From Streptomyces sp. NRRL S-455 (GTDB lineage: Bacteria; Actinomycetota; Actinomycetes; Streptomycetales; Streptomycetaceae), in assembly GCF_000717875.1 (NCBI RefSeq), contig NZ_JOCT01000003.1, forward strand, positions 62,001 through 126,000: a stretch of DNA of 64,000 nt, given 5' to 3'. The position numbers were made by a program, and so were the translations under genes. Under the pieces are notes generated by a model that saw nothing but the letters and a program-made list of their open reading frames with translations, did not search any database and was not told the DNA's origin. Shown here one piece after another: positions 9,242-18,515 of the stretch (the first letter of the stretch is position 1; each line of letters starts with the position of its first letter).

Positions 9242-10291
9242 ATGACCGCTGACGCGACTCCCGCGCTGGTCGAGGACAAGCAGCGGACGGCGGCCGGGCC
9301 GCGGGTGCACAAGGGCTCCGCGTACCCGCGGTACCTGGCCGGCAAGGTGGCGGGCGCGGCCGTGTCGCTGCTGGCCGTGCTCGTCACCAGCTTCTTCCTG
9401 TTCCGGCTGATTCCCGGCGACCCGGTGAAGACCATGACCGGCGGCCGTCAGGTGTCGGCCGAGCAGCTGGCCGCCTACCGCGAGGAGTTCGGGCTCGATC
9501 TGCCGCTGTGGCGGCAGTTCACGGACTACTGCGGCAAGGCGCTCACCGGCGACTTCGGTACGTCGTACCAGTTCCGCGCCCCCGTCGTCGACAAGATCAC
9601 GGAAGCGGTGCCGAACACCCTGCTGCTCACCGGGACCGCCTTCGTCCTCTACACGGCGCTGGGCATCTTCCTCGGCACGCGCTCGGCGTGGCGGCGCGGC
9701 AAGCTCGGTGACCGGTTCAACACCGGCCTCGCGCTGACGCTGTACTCCGTCCCGTCGTTCTGGCTCGGACTGCTGCTGATCATCGTGCTGTCGGTGGGTG
9801 TCGGCCCGCTGCCCGGGATGTTCCCCACCGGCGGCATGGAGTCGGGCGGCGAGGAGGGCTTCGGGTACGTCCTGGATGTGGCTCACCATCTGGTGCTGCC
9901 GGTGGTGACGCTGGTGGCCGTGGAGTACGGGCAGACGCTGCTGGTCACCCGGTCGGCGCTGCTGGACGAGATGGGCAGCGACTATCTGACGACCGCGCGG
10001 GCCAAGGGGCTGCGCGACGATCTCGTCCGCCGCCGGCACGCCGTGCCGAACGCGCTGCTGCCGACCGTGACGCTGATCTTCATCAACCTCGGCCGGACGG
10101 TGGCGGGCGTGATCCTGGTGGAGACGGTGTTCTCCTGGCCGGGCCTCGGCGGGCTGTTCTACCAGGCGCTGAGCGTGCCCGACCTGCCGCTCGTGCAGGG
10201 GCTGTTCTTCGTGTTCGCCGCCGCGGTGATCGTGATGAACACTCTCGCCGACCTGGTCTATCCGCTGCTGGACCCCCGGGTGGCCCGATGA
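9242..10291 (+). CDS. ABC importer permease, DppB/OppB type
   Basis: This is an inner-membrane permease of the peptide/nickel importer family with about six transmembrane helices. The first helix near residues 35-58 includes AVSLLAVLVTSFFLFRLIPGD, the usual DppB N-terminal signature. The periplasmic segment after it contains GLDLPLWRQF, and the cytoplasmic coupling loop reads DYLTTARAKGLRDDLVRRRHAVPNA, which is the EAA motif that docks on the ATPase. The length of 349 residues is slightly above the family average because of a longer N-terminus and an extra loop around MFPTGGMESGGEEG. It starts 18 bases after the binding protein and overlaps the next permease by four bases (ATGA). Confidence 0.9.
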   Translation: MTADATPALVEDKQRTAAGPRVHKGSAYPRYLAGKVAGAAVSLLAVLVTSFFLFRLIPGDPVKTMTGGRQVSAEQLAAYREEFGLDLPLWRQFTDYCGKALTGDFGTSYQFRAPVVDKITEAVPNTLLLTGTAFVLYTALGIFLGTRSAWRRGKLGDRFNTGLALTLYSVPSFWLGLLLIIVLSVGVGPLPGMFPTGGMESGGEEGFGYVLDVAHHLVLPVVTLVAVEYGQTLLVTRSALLDEMGSDYLTTARAKGLRDDLVRRRHAVPNALLPTVTLIFINLGRTVAGVILVETVFSWPGLGGLFYQALSVPDLPLVQGLFFVFAAAVIVMNTLADLVYPLLDPRVAR

Positions 10292-11202
10292 CGACGACAA
10301 CCGGCCCGTCCCTGAGCCCGCGCGCCCTCGCCCGGCAGCGGCGGCGGGCGTCCGTCGCGCGCTTCTGGCGGCAGTACCGCGCCGAGCGGGCGGGGCTGTA
10401 CGGCCTGACCGTGCTCGCGTTGTGCACGCTGCTGGCGTTGTGCGCGCCGCTGTTCGTCGGCTCCGACGTGAGCAGTGTGACGCACGCGCCGGGGCGTCCG
10501 ATGCAGAGCCCGAGTGCCGACTTCCCGCTCGGCACCGACCAGTTCGGCCGGGACCTGCTGGGCCTGGTGGTCTGGGGCTCGCGGGTGTCACTGCTGGTCG
10601 GGCTGCTCGCCGCCGTGCTGTCGGTCGCGATCGGCACGCTGATCGGCGTGACGGCCGGCCACTTCAAGGGCTGGTACGCGACGGTGATGATGCGGATCAC
10701 CGACTGGTTCCTGGTCATGCCGACGCTGGTCCTGGCGATCGCCCTGGCCACGGTGATGTCCCGCTCGCTGACCACGACCGTCGTCGCGATCGGCGTCACC
10801 ACCTGGCCGACCACGGCCCGGCTGGTGCGCGCGCAGACGCTGGCGGTGGAGACCCGCCCGTACATCGAGCGGGCGAAGGCGCTCGGGGGCGGCCACTGGC
10901 ACATCATGTCCCGGCATGTGCTGCCCAATGTGATGCCGCTGGTGCTGGCCCAGACGACCCTGATCATCTCCAGCGCCATCCTCGCCGAGGCGACGCTCGC
11001 CTTCCTCGGCCTCGGTGACCCGACGACCGTGTCGTGGGGCGGGCTGCTCCAGGACGCGCGGGAGGCGGGCGCGGTCAGTGCCGGGGACTGGTGGTACCTG
11101 GTGCCGCCGGGCATCGCCATCGCCGTGGTGGCGCTGGCGTTCACGCTGTGCGGGCGGGCCGTGGAGTCCGTCCTCAACCCCAGGCTGGGGGTGTCGCGGT
11201 GA
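10288..11202 (+). CDS. ABC importer permease, DppC/OppC type
   Basis: This is the second permease of the same importer (304 residues). It has the OppC N-terminal cytoplasmic region, a first helix around LYGLTVLALCTLLALCAPLF, the conserved HPLGTDQFGRD-type segment (here FPLGTDQFGRDLLG) and five further helices. The EAA coupling loop is YIERAKALGGGHWHIMSRHVLPN. Both ends overlap neighbours (ATGA with the DppB-type gene, GTGA with the first ATPase), so the four core genes are translationally coupled and should be made in fixed ratio. Confidence 0.9.
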   Translation: MTTTTGPSLSPRALARQRRRASVARFWRQYRAERAGLYGLTVLALCTLLALCAPLFVGSDVSSVTHAPGRPMQSPSADFPLGTDQFGRDLLGLVVWGSRVSLLVGLLAAVLSVAIGTLIGVTAGHFKGWYATVMMRITDWFLVMPTLVLAIALATVMSRSLTTTVVAIGVTTWPTTARLVRAQTLAVETRPYIERAKALGGGHWHIMSRHVLPNVMPLVLAQTTLIISSAILAEATLAFLGLGDPTTVSWGGLLQDAREAGAVSAGDWWYLVPPGIAIAVVALAFTLCGRAVESVLNPRLGVSR

Positions 11203-12218
11203 GTCTGCTGGAGGTCAGGGGCCTGACGGTGACGTACGCGGGCGGGTCGGCCGCCGTGCGCGGGGTGGACCTGCGGGTGGACGCGGGCCGGAAGCTGGGC
11301 CTGGCCGGTGAGTCCGGCTGCGGCAAGTCCACGCTGGCACTGGCCCTGCTGCGGCTGCTGCCGGCGGGCACCCGGATCACCGGGGAGGTCCTGCTCGACG
11401 GCGAGGACGTGCTGACCATGAAGTGGGGCCGGGTGCGGGCGGTCCGCTGGGCCGGCGCCTCCGTCGTCTTCCAGGGCGCGATGCACTCCCTCAACGCCGT
11501 GCACCGTGTCGGCGACCAGATCGCCGAACCGATCCTGCTGCACCGGAAGGCGACCCCGGCCGGGGCGAGGAAGAAGACCGGGGAGCTGCTGGAGCAGGTC
11601 GGTCTCCCGGCGGCCCGCGCGAACGCCTTTCCGCATGAGCTGTCCGGCGGGCAACGCCAGCGCGTCATGATCGCCATGGCCCTGGCCTGCGACCCGCGGC
11701 TGATCATCGCCGACGAGCCGACCACCGCGCTCGACGTGATGATCCAGGCCCAGATCCTCCGGCTCATCGAGCAGCTGGTCACGGACCAGGACCTCGGCCT
11801 CATCATGATCAGCCACGACCTGGCGGTCCTCGCCGACACCTGCGACCGGCTCGCGGTGATGTACGCGGGCCGGGTGGTCGAGGAGGGCCCGGCGGCGCTG
11901 GTGTACGAGGACGCCCGGCACCCGTACGCCAGGGCGCTGTCGGCCGCGTTCCCGCGCATCGGCGACCCGGCGTCCCGGTTCGCTCCGCGGGGACTCGCGG
12001 GCGACCCGCCCGACCCGGCGGCGCTGCCGTCCGGCTGCGCCTTCCATCCGAGGTGTCCCGCGGCGCTGGAGTCGTGCCCTGAGAACGATCCGGTGCTGCG
12101 GGCGGCAGGGCCGGAACGGCGGGCGGCGTGTGTGCTGGTCGGCCCGCCCGCGGGCGGGGCGGGCGAGGCCCGGGAGGAACTGGAGGCCCTGGAGGAAGCG
12201 AGGCCGCCCACGCCATGA
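11199..12218 (+). CDS. ABC importer ATPase, DppD/OppD type
   Basis: This nucleotide-binding subunit (339 residues) powers the importer together with the next gene product. Walker A is GESGCGKST near residue 40, the signature is [20 protein letters not shown], Walker B is LIIADEPTTALD and the switch region is ISHDLAVLAD. The C-terminal extension has the four-cysteine pattern typical of Opp/Dpp ATPases (SGCAFHPRCPAALESCP ... AACVL), which in relatives can bind an iron-sulfur cluster. The GTG at 11199 is chosen because it overlaps the upstream stop as GTGA. In-frame starts further upstream lie inside the permease gene. Confidence 0.9.
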   Translation: MSLLEVRGLTVTYAGGSAAVRGVDLRVDAGRKLGLAGESGCGKSTLALALLRLLPAGTRITGEVLLDGEDVLTMKWGRVRAVRWAGASVVFQGAMHSLNAVHRVGDQIAEPILLHRKATPAGARKKTGELLEQVGLPAARANAFPHELSGGQRQRVMIAMALACDPRLIIADEPTTALDVMIQAQILRLIEQLVTDQDLGLIMISHDLAVLADTCDRLAVMYAGRVVEEGPAALVYEDARHPYARALSAAFPRIGDPASRFAPRGLAGDPPDPAALPSGCAFHPRCPAALESCPENDPVLRAAGPERRAACVLVGPPAGGAGEAREELEALEEARPPTP

Positions 12219-13282
12219 CCACGTCCCCCACACCCCCCGACGCCGTCACGACAACGCCTCTGCTGAGCGCCCAGGGCCTCTACGTCACGTTCCCCGGCCG
12301 GCACGGCGGACCCCGGGCCCGCGCGGTGGACGGGGTCGACCTCGACATCCGGCCCGGTGAGATCGTCGCGCTGGTCGGCGAGTCCGGCTGCGGGAAGACG
12401 ACCCTGGCCCGCTCGCTGCTGGGCCTGGTCGAGCCGACCGCCGGCCGGGTCACCTTCGACGGCCGCCCGCTGGAGTACTCCGGCCGGTCCCTGAAGGCGT
12501 ACCGCAAGCGCGTCCAGTTGGTCCTCCAGGACCCGAGCGGCTCCCTCAACCCCCGTCACACGGTGTATGACGCGGTCGCCGAGGGCCTGCGTATCCACGG
12601 CCACGGCGGCGACGAGCGCGCGGCCGTCGCCGAGGCCCTCTCCCGGGCCGGGCTACGGCCGCCGGAGCGCTTCTTCCTGCGCTACCCGCACGAGCTGTCG
12701 GGTGGGCAGCGTCAGCGTGTCGTCATCGCCGGCGCGCTGGTCCTGGAACCCGAACTCCTCGTCGCCGACGAGCCGGTGGCCTCCCTGGACGCGTCCGTCC
12801 GCGGTGAGATCCTCGCCCTGCTCCTGCGCCTGCGCACCGATCTGGGCCTGTCCGCCCTGGTCGTCACGCACGACCTGGGGCTGGCGTGGAACATCGCCGA
12901 CCGGGTCGCCGTGATGTATCTGGGCCGGATCGTGGAGACGGGTCCGGTGGAGCAGGTGCTGACGGCACCGCGGCATCCCTATACCCAGGCGCTTCTGTCA
13001 GTGCTCCCGGAGGCTCCCGGGGCCCCGGTGGTCCTCACGGGCGAGCCCCCGGATCCGTCCCGTGTCCCGTCCGGCTGCCGTTTCCACGCGCGCTGCCAGA
13101 TCCTGGCGAGCGGTGAGGCGGCGGCAGCGGGCGTGGCGGACGCGTGCAGAGGCCAGGACTTGGAGGTACTGAGCGGGGGCGGGGAGTCCCAGGTGGCATG
13201 CCATTGGGCAGTTTCGCCCGTGTCCCAGGGGCGCGGGGAACTGCGCGAAAAGCCACACCCCACCCGCGGACGGCACACATGA
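12215..13282 (+). CDS. ABC importer ATPase, DppF/OppF type, with an element-derived C-terminus
   Basis: This is the second nucleotide-binding subunit (355 residues). It shows Walker [10 protein letters not shown], the signature [20 protein letters not shown], Walker [13 protein letters not shown] and the C-terminal cysteine motif [13 protein letters not shown]. The family normally ends soon after a CH(W/Y) stretch. Here the chain continues past CHWAV with [19 protein letters not shown], and that tail is encoded by a dispersed repeat element (13228-13256). The ATG is chosen because it overlaps the previous stop as ATGA. The stop lies only three bases from the convergent end of ribF. Confidence 0.9.
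   Translation: MTTSPTPPDAVTTTPLLSAQGLYVTFPGRHGGPRARAVDGVDLDIRPGEIVALVGESGCGKTTLARSLLGLVEPTAGRVTFDGRPLEYSGRSLKAYRKRVQLVLQDPSGSLNPRHTVYDAVAEGLRIHGHGGDERAAVAEALSRAGLRPPERFFLRYPHELSGGQRQRVVIAGALVLEPELLVADEPVASLDASVRGEILALLLRLRTDLGLSALVVTHDLGLAWNIADRVAVMYLGRIVETGPVEQVLTAPRHPYTQALLSVLPEAPGAPVVLTGEPPDPSRVPSGCRFHARCQILASGEAAAAGVADACRGQDLEVLSGGGESQVACHWAVSPVSQGRGELREKPHPTRGRHT
13228..13256 (+). repeat. Dispersed 29-base element, copy 1
   Basis: It reads GGGGCGCGGGGAACTGCGCG followed by AAAAGCCAC. It matches copies at 31394-31422 (opposite strand) and 48083-48111. This copy lies inside the 3' end of the second importer ATPase gene. From general familiarity this sequence is common between genes in Streptomyces chromosomes. 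Confidence 0.8.
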
Positions 13283-13285
13283 ACC

Positions 13286-14239
13286 CTAGGCAGCCCCGTC
13301 AGCCGCCACCAGCTCCCTGCACTTCTGGACGTCCTGCCCCATCTGCTCCAGCAGCGCGTCGAGCGTGTCGAACTTGGCCTGCCCCCGCACGAACGCCAAG
13401 AAGTCGACCGCGACGTGCAACCCGTACAGATCCAGCCCGACCCGGTCGATGGCGTAGGCCTCCACCGTGCGCTCGGTCCCCTCGAACTGCGGATTCGTGC
13501 CGACGGAGATCGCCGCCGGCATCGCCTCGCCCTGGGCGTGCAGCCAGCCGGCGTACACACCGTCGGCCGGGATGGCCGTGTGCGGCAACGTCTCGACGTT
13601 GGCCGTCGGAAAGCCCAGTTCGCGACCTCGCTGCGCACCGCGCACGACCACGCCCTCGACCCGGTGCGGACGGCCCAGGATCTCCGCCGCGCCCTCGACG
13701 TCGCCCTCGGCGACCAGCCGCCGGGTCAGCGTCGAGGAGAACGGCTCCCCGCCGCCCGCCTCACCCCTCACGTACAGGTCGACGACCTCGACCTCGAAGT
13801 CGTAGGTCTTGCCCTGCGCGGTCAGGAATTCCACGTTGCCGGCGGCCTTGTGCCCGAAGCGGAAGTTGGGGCCCTCGACGACGGCCTTGGCGTGCAGCTT
13901 GTCGACGAGCACCTTGACGACGAAGTCGGCCGGGGAAAGCTTCGAGAACTCGCTCGTGAAGGGGAGGATGAGCACCGCGTCCACGCCCAGGTCGGCCATG
14001 AGTTCGGCGCGGCGGTGGTGCGGGGCGAGCAGTGGCGGGTGGCTGCCGGGGCGGACGACCTCGCTGGGGTGCGGGTCGAAGGTGACGACCACGGCGGGCA
14101 CGCCCAGCTCCCGTGCGCGGTTCACGGCATGCCGGATGATCAGCTGGTGTCCGCGGTGCACTCCGTCGTAGGAGCCGATGGTGACGACGCTGCGCCCCCA
14201 GTCCTGGGGGATGTCCTCCAAGCCACGCCAGCGCTGCAC
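13286..14239 (-). CDS. ribF: Bifunctional riboflavin kinase / FAD synthetase
   Basis: The enzyme converts riboflavin to FMN (C-terminal kinase domain) and FMN to FAD (N-terminal adenylyltransferase domain). The 317-residue product has the nucleotidyltransferase motif GSYDGVHRGHQ near residue 26, a VEGPNFRFGHKA segment, and the flavokinase signature GRELGFPTANV near residue 195 with NPQFEGTERTVEAY after it. The GTG at 14239 has AGGAG eight bases upstream. Longer in-frame extensions have none. The gene is convergent with the importer operon, with only three bases between stops. In many actinobacteria it lies close to truB, as here. Confidence 0.95.
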   Translation of the reverse strand: MQRWRGLEDIPQDWGRSVVTIGSYDGVHRGHQLIIRHAVNRARELGVPAVVVTFDPHPSEVVRPGSHPPLLAPHHRRAELMADLGVDAVLILPFTSEFSKLSPADFVVKVLVDKLHAKAVVEGPNFRFGHKAAGNVEFLTAQGKTYDFEVEVVDLYVRGEAGGGEPFSSTLTRRLVAEGDVEGAAEILGRPHRVEGVVVRGAQRGRELGFPTANVETLPHTAIPADGVYAGWLHAQGEAMPAAISVGTNPQFEGTERTVEAYAIDRVGLDLYGLHVAVDFLAFVRGQAKFDTLDALLEQMGQDVQKCRELVAADGAA

Positions 14240-14274
14240 TGTGCCTGCTCCTTGTCGAAAGCTCGTCGAACCCG

Positions 14275-14294
14275 TGTCCGTGGTTGTCCGTGGT
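14275..14294. repeat. 10-base tandem duplication upstream of ribF
   Basis: TGTCCGTGGT occurs twice in direct succession. It lies between ribF and the large NTPase gene, about 36 bases before the ribF start on the minus strand. No function is evident. An imperfect hairpin (CATGCCG at 14321-14327 with CGGCATG at 14346-14352) lies just beyond and may end the NTPase transcript. Confidence 0.6.
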
Positions 14295-14407
14295 TGCCTC
14301 GTGCGCAGGTCTAAGGGTGCCATGCCGGGTGCCCCCGGTCGGCATCGGCATGGGGCCTGTGACAGGGGGCACGGCCTCTGGCCCCGTCCGGCCTGCGCGG
14401 GAGCCGG

Positions 14408-17400
14408 TCAGGCGGGGACATGTACGCCCGCCAGGTTCTCGAGCACCCGGTGGGATCCGGGCCCGATCAGCGCCGCCCACTGCTCGGGCGCGTCCGCGAG
14501 CCAGGTCGCCACGCGGGCGGCGAAGCCGGGTACGTGCCGGCTGAGGTCGGCCAGGGCGCGGTCGAGGCGGCCGGCGCCCTCCGGGGTGCGGACGAGGAGC
14601 AGGCCGACGCGGTGGACGAGCTCGCGCGGGTCGTCGCCGCCGTTCCGGGCGACGGCGTGCAGCAGCGTGTCCAGGACGTCGGTGTCCTGCTCGCGGGCGA
14701 GGAGCACGTCGCGCAGTTCGCGGCGCAGCGGACGGGACGCGGGGGTGCCGGGCGGGGCGAGGACGGTGGCGAGGGCGCAGCGCAGCCGTACCGGGCCGCC
14801 TTCCAGCAGGCCGGTGACCAGCGGCAGCAGCACGGGCCGGGCGTCAGGGCCCCGGTCGAGCCGCTGGTCCACATGGGCGGCCGTCTGCCCGGCGAGTTCC
14901 GGCCGCCGCTCGGCCGCCTGCCGCAGCAGCGCGGCGACGCGCGGGGCCAGGCCGGGCGGGGTGGCGTCGGCGAGTGCCCGCAGCGCCTCCCCGCCGTCCG
15001 GCCGTTCCAGCCGCGCCGCGAAGGCCTCGAGGACCGGCTCGGGGTGGGTCAGGAGGGCACCGGCCAGCGCGTCCGGAGGGAGCTGCGGGTCGCCCGCCGC
15101 GAAGTGCTCAAGCGCCCGCGGGAGGTAGAGGACCCGTGTGTGCGGGTCCTGGACGAGGAGGGCGAGCGCGCCGCCGTGCCGGGCGCGGTCGGCGGGGGCG
15201 GCGAGCAGGGTGAGGGCCGCGTAACGCAGCAGGGCGCGGTCGCCGCCGGTGCGCACATGGGGTGCGGCCCGGAGGCCGTGGGTCACCGCTGCGGACCGCC
15301 GCGCCAGCTCTTCGTCGCGCGCCCACCGGTCGACGGCCCTGCACACGGCCGACGGCTCCTCCTCGGCCAGCACGGCCAGCAGTTCGTCGGCCCGCCGGTG
15401 CGCGCGGTCGACGAGTGTGTCCGTCAGTTCGTCCAGGGCCCGGTGGCGATGCGTGTGCAGCAACGCCTGCGCCGCCGTGGCCACGGTCGCGTGCGGGGTG
15501 GCGGGCAGCGGCTGCTCGTCGTCGAACCAGCGCACGAGCAGCGGTTGCACGACGGCGGGATCGGTGACGAGCAGCCGCGCGACGGCGTCCAGGAACCGGG
15601 GACCGGCCTCGCACGGCGGGCCGTCGGCGTGGACCAGCCGTCGCAGCAAGGTGAAGCGGGTGTCCTCCGGCAGCCGCAGGCCGGTCCAGAAGGCGGGTCC
15701 GACCTCCTCGGGCACGGGCCGCTCCTGCCGCCGCCAGCACACGATCCGGTCGGCGAGCAGCCGCAGCACCCCGGTGTACGGCGTGGCGTCGGGTACGGCC
15801 TCCAGGGTCCTGGCGAGCAGCCGGGCGGCCCACCAGGACCGGGTGTCGGCGTCCAGGGCGTGCACCAGGTCGGCCAGGCGGGAGGCCAGTTGGCCGGCGC
15901 CGTGCTGGCGGGCGAGGAAGAGCAGGGCCTGCACGACCGGTCCGATGCGGTGGTGCGGCACGGGGTCGGACAGCTGCTCCTGGCCGCCGTGGACGAGGGC
16001 GTGCAGGGCCTCGTCGAGGTCGAGGTGCATACCCTGGAGCCAGTCGGCGAGTTCCTCGTGGGCGAAGCGGTAGCCGGGCCCGGCGGGCACCAGCAGCCCC
16101 TCGGCGAGGACGGCCGACGCCCAGCCGGTGCCGCCGCCGAGCCGCACCGGGGCGGGTCCACACGGGAAGACCGTCTCGAACGTCTCCGGGTCCAGCTCCC
16201 CCGGCCCGGGACCGAGCGTGCGCCGGGCGGCCTCGTGCACCTGCCCGGCCACCTTGGCGGCCAGCCGGCGCACGGCGGTACCGCAGAGGCCGTTCCCGGC
16301 GGCCAGCCGCTGGGCGATGCGCAGGGACATCAGATCCAGGTAGGCCGCGAAGACGTCGTTCCGGTCGACGGTCACCGCGGGGACGACTGGGGCGTCAGGG
16401 TTTGGGGGAAGGACGGCCGGTCCCGGGGCGGCCGGGCCTGGAAGAGGGGCCGCGAACACTGGGACGAGGGGGTTGCTGAGAGGCACGGCGAGTCCTGCCA
16501 CAACGGTGTCATCGACGGGCGCGGCGAGCTCCCGGACGACGGGGCGCCTGGAGGTGGCGGGGATCCCCGGGGCGTCGGCGCCAGGGAGAGGGACTGCGAC
16601 CCCTGGGACGACGGAGCCTCTCAAGGTGGCGGGACTCCCCGGGGCGTCGGCGCCGGGGAGAGGGACTGCGCCCCCTGGGCTGACGGAGCCTCTCGAGGTG
16701 GCGGCGAAGCTGGGGGAATCGCTGCCTCCGGAGGTGACGGAGAACCCCGGAGCGTCGCTGCCTCCGAAGGTGATGAAAGATCCCGGGGCGTCGAAGCCAT
16801 CGAGAACGGCGGCGGCTTCCCCGCCCTCGTAGGCACGGGGACCGTCGGTGAAGGCGGCCCGGATCTCGGCGAGCAGTCGGAGGGTGAGAGGGTGCCGGGC
16901 GTCCGTCCCGGCGAGGGCACCCTCCGGGAGGCCGTGCCGTAACCGGGCCTCCCTGGCCTCGTCCTCGGTGAGGTCGCCGAGCCGGACGCACGCCGGATGT
17001 CCGGAAGCTCCGGCGGGCCGGTGCAGCACCTCCGCAGGGAGTCCGGCGTCCTCCCAGTACTCCGCCCGGCACGCCATGACGAGCCGCACTCCCGTCTCCC
17101 GCAGCCACCGCACGGTCCCGCCCGCCCAGTCGGGCATCCGGCCGGCCAGCGCCGGCGGCATCTCCTCCGGGCCGTCGAGGAGGAGCAGCAGGGGACGGCC
17201 GAGGTCAGCGGCGAGGTGGGCGAGCCGCTCGGGTGTGGTGTCGCCCAGGCCGGCCGGGTGGAGAGAGGCGCGCGAGTCGGCCACGACAGGTGTGGCCCGG
17301 GTCAGCGCCCGGCGGGCGGCGTCCGCGATCGACACGTCGTCGTCCCGCAGGTCGGAGCCGCGCAGCCACAGCGTGGGATGCCCGCTCCGGCCCCGGCGCG

Positions 17401-18331
17401 CGGCGAGCGCCGCGAGTTCCGTCGTACGGCCGCTGCCGGGCGCCCCGACCAGGCCGAGGACAACCGCGGACCCAGCCGTGAACGCGTCGAACTCGGCCCT
17501 CACGGCCACCCGTTCGACCGGTTCCGGCAGACCGGTGCGGTCGGGCGGCCCGGCCTGCAGCACCGAGGGGCGGGTCAGCTCCAGCACCCCGGCCAGGTTG
17601 AGGTCGGCACCGTACGCGGGGACCGTCGCCGCGTTCTCGGCGAGCAGCTCGGCGAGCGGGCCGGCCGCCCCGGGCGTTCCTGGTCGAAGCGGTACGGCGA
17701 AGCCGACGTCGCGGTGCTCGGAGCTGAGCGCGGTGCCGAGGACACCGACGACGGCGCCGGTCTCCGGGTCGAGCACCGGGCCGCCGGCCGCTCCGCCACC
17801 GCGCCGCAGGGCGTCCCGCCCTGCCGTGCCGACCGCCAGCTCCAGTGCGCCGTCGAGACGGTGGCGGTGGTCCGTGGCCGTGTAGGTCACCGTGGTCGAG
17901 CCCAGAACGCGGGCCTCGCGCCAGCCGTCGGCGGCGATCCGGACGTAGGCGCCGGTCGCCTGGCCGTCCCGCACGGTGACGGGCAGCGGCGGCACGCCGA
18001 GCCCCTCGGCGCGCACGAGGGCCAGGCCGAGCGCGGGCAGCGGGGTGACGGCCTCGGCGGCCACCACCCGGCGACGGCCTCCGGCTCCGTGCAGCACGAG
18101 CCGGGGCAGGCCGTCGACGGCCTCGTGGCTGGTGACGAGGGTGCCGCGGTGGTCGGCCAGGAAGCCGGTGCCGCGGGGGCGGCCGGCGAGGTCGTGGATG
18201 CGGACGAGCACCTCGCCGGGGACCCGGTCGCCGGTACCCGCTGCCACCGTTGACCGGTCCGCTGTTCCGGGGCGGTCCTGGGAGCCTCCCGCGCTGCTGT
18301 CCCTCTCCCCTGACCGGTTCCGCGACATCAT
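14408..18331 (-). CDS. Large multidomain protein: inactive trypsin-like domain, NACHT/STAND-like NTPase and alpha-helical repeat region
   Basis: The product has 1307 residues. Residues of about 38-220 form a trypsin-like fold (VRIHDLAGRPRGTGFLA, then VTSHEAV), and the strand ends GGGAAGGPVLDPETGAVVG. The catalytic His is kept (His69), but the usual Asp is Gly102 (PALGLALV) and the usual Ser is Ala182, so it is probably not a protease. Residues of about 285-520 are a P-loop NTPase with Walker A GAPGSGRTT, where the invariant Lys is Arg302, Walker B LLLLLDGPEE and a VMACRAEYWED sensor-like strand. A low-complexity, tandemly repeated insert fills about 510-650. The rest is helical and Leu/Ala/Arg-rich, resembling HEAT-type repeats. 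The ATG has GGGAGG seven bases upstream. The architecture resembles STAND signalling proteins, but the role is unknown. Confidence 0.75.
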   Translation of the reverse strand: MMSRNRSGERDSSAGGSQDRPGTADRSTVAAGTGDRVPGEVLVRIHDLAGRPRGTGFLADHRGTLVTSHEAVDGLPRLVLHGAGGRRRVVAAEAVTPLPALGLALVRAEGLGVPPLPVTVRDGQATGAYVRIAADGWREARVLGSTTVTYTATDHRHRLDGALELAVGTAGRDALRRGGGAAGGPVLDPETGAVVGVLGTALSSEHRDVGFAVPLRPGTPGAAGPLAELLAENAATVPAYGADLNLAGVLELTRPSVLQAGPPDRTGLPEPVERVAVRAEFDAFTAGSAVVLGLVGAPGSGRTTELAALAARRGRSGHPTLWLRGSDLRDDDVSIADAARRALTRATPVVADSRASLHPAGLGDTTPERLAHLAADLGRPLLLLLDGPEEMPPALAGRMPDWAGGTVRWLRETGVRLVMACRAEYWEDAGLPAEVLHRPAGASGHPACVRLGDLTEDEAREARLRHGLPEGALAGTDARHPLTLRLLAEIRAAFTDGPRAYEGGEAAAVLDGFDAPGSFITFGGSDAPGFSVTSGGSDSPSFAATSRGSVSPGGAVPLPGADAPGSPATLRGSVVPGVAVPLPGADAPGIPATSRRPVVRELAAPVDDTVVAGLAVPLSNPLVPVFAAPLPGPAAPGPAVLPPNPDAPVVPAVTVDRNDVFAAYLDLMSLRIAQRLAAGNGLCGTAVRRLAAKVAGQVHEAARRTLGPGPGELDPETFETVFPCGPAPVRLGGGTGWASAVLAEGLLVPAGPGYRFAHEELADWLQGMHLDLDEALHALVHGGQEQLSDPVPHHRIGPVVQALLFLARQHGAGQLASRLADLVHALDADTRSWWAARLLARTLEAVPDATPYTGVLRLLADRIVCWRRQERPVPEEVGPAFWTGLRLPEDTRFTLLRRLVHADGPPCEAGPRFLDAVARLLVTDPAVVQPLLVRWFDDEQPLPATPHATVATAAQALLHTHRHRALDELTDTLVDRAHRRADELLAVLAEEEPSAVCRAVDRWARDEELARRSAAVTHGLRAAPHVRTGGDRALLRYAALTLLAAPADRARHGGALALLVQDPHTRVLYLPRALEHFAAGDPQLPPDALAGALLTHPEPVLEAFAARLERPDGGEALRALADATPPGLAPRVAALLRQAAERRPELAGQTAAHVDQRLDRGPDARPVLLPLVTGLLEGGPVRLRCALATVLAPPGTPASRPLRRELRDVLLAREQDTDVLDTLLHAVARNGGDDPRELVHRVGLLLVRTPEGAGRLDRALADLSRHVPGFAARVATWLADAPEQWAALIGPGSHRVLENLAGVHVPA
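16552..16767. repeat. 72-base in-frame tandem repeat in the NTPase gene
   Basis: Unit starts at 16552, 16624 and 16696 are exactly 72 bases apart and encode 24-residue units of the form ATLRGSVVPGVAVPL plus PGADAPGIP. The first two units are nearly identical. The third decays into shorter GGSDAPGFSVTS-like repeats that run to about 16800. The insert sits between the NTPase domain and the C-terminal helical region. Confidence 0.85.
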
Positions 18332-18515
18332 CGTCGAGCCTCCCGCCGTACACCTGTGCCCTCGGGTGCGACGGTAGGGGCGCGATGATCAGCGGGACAG
18401 ATCGCTTTGCGAAAGCGCCCCCTTCCGCTCCCCCGGTTCACTCCGAGCGCCCGCACGGATGGGTGAACGAAACGGTACGGCTGGATAGACCTAGGGGTGG
18501 GGGAACCGAGGGGGA

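Noticed and set aside
7370..13282. Identification of this importer as BldK
   Set aside because: It belongs to the same general family, but the location beside the ESX locus differs from bldK as I remember it and nothing in the sequence is diagnostic.
13283..14407. FMN riboswitch near ribF
   Set aside because: The 168 bases upstream of ribF show no conserved FMN-element helices, only a short tandem repeat and an imperfect hairpin.
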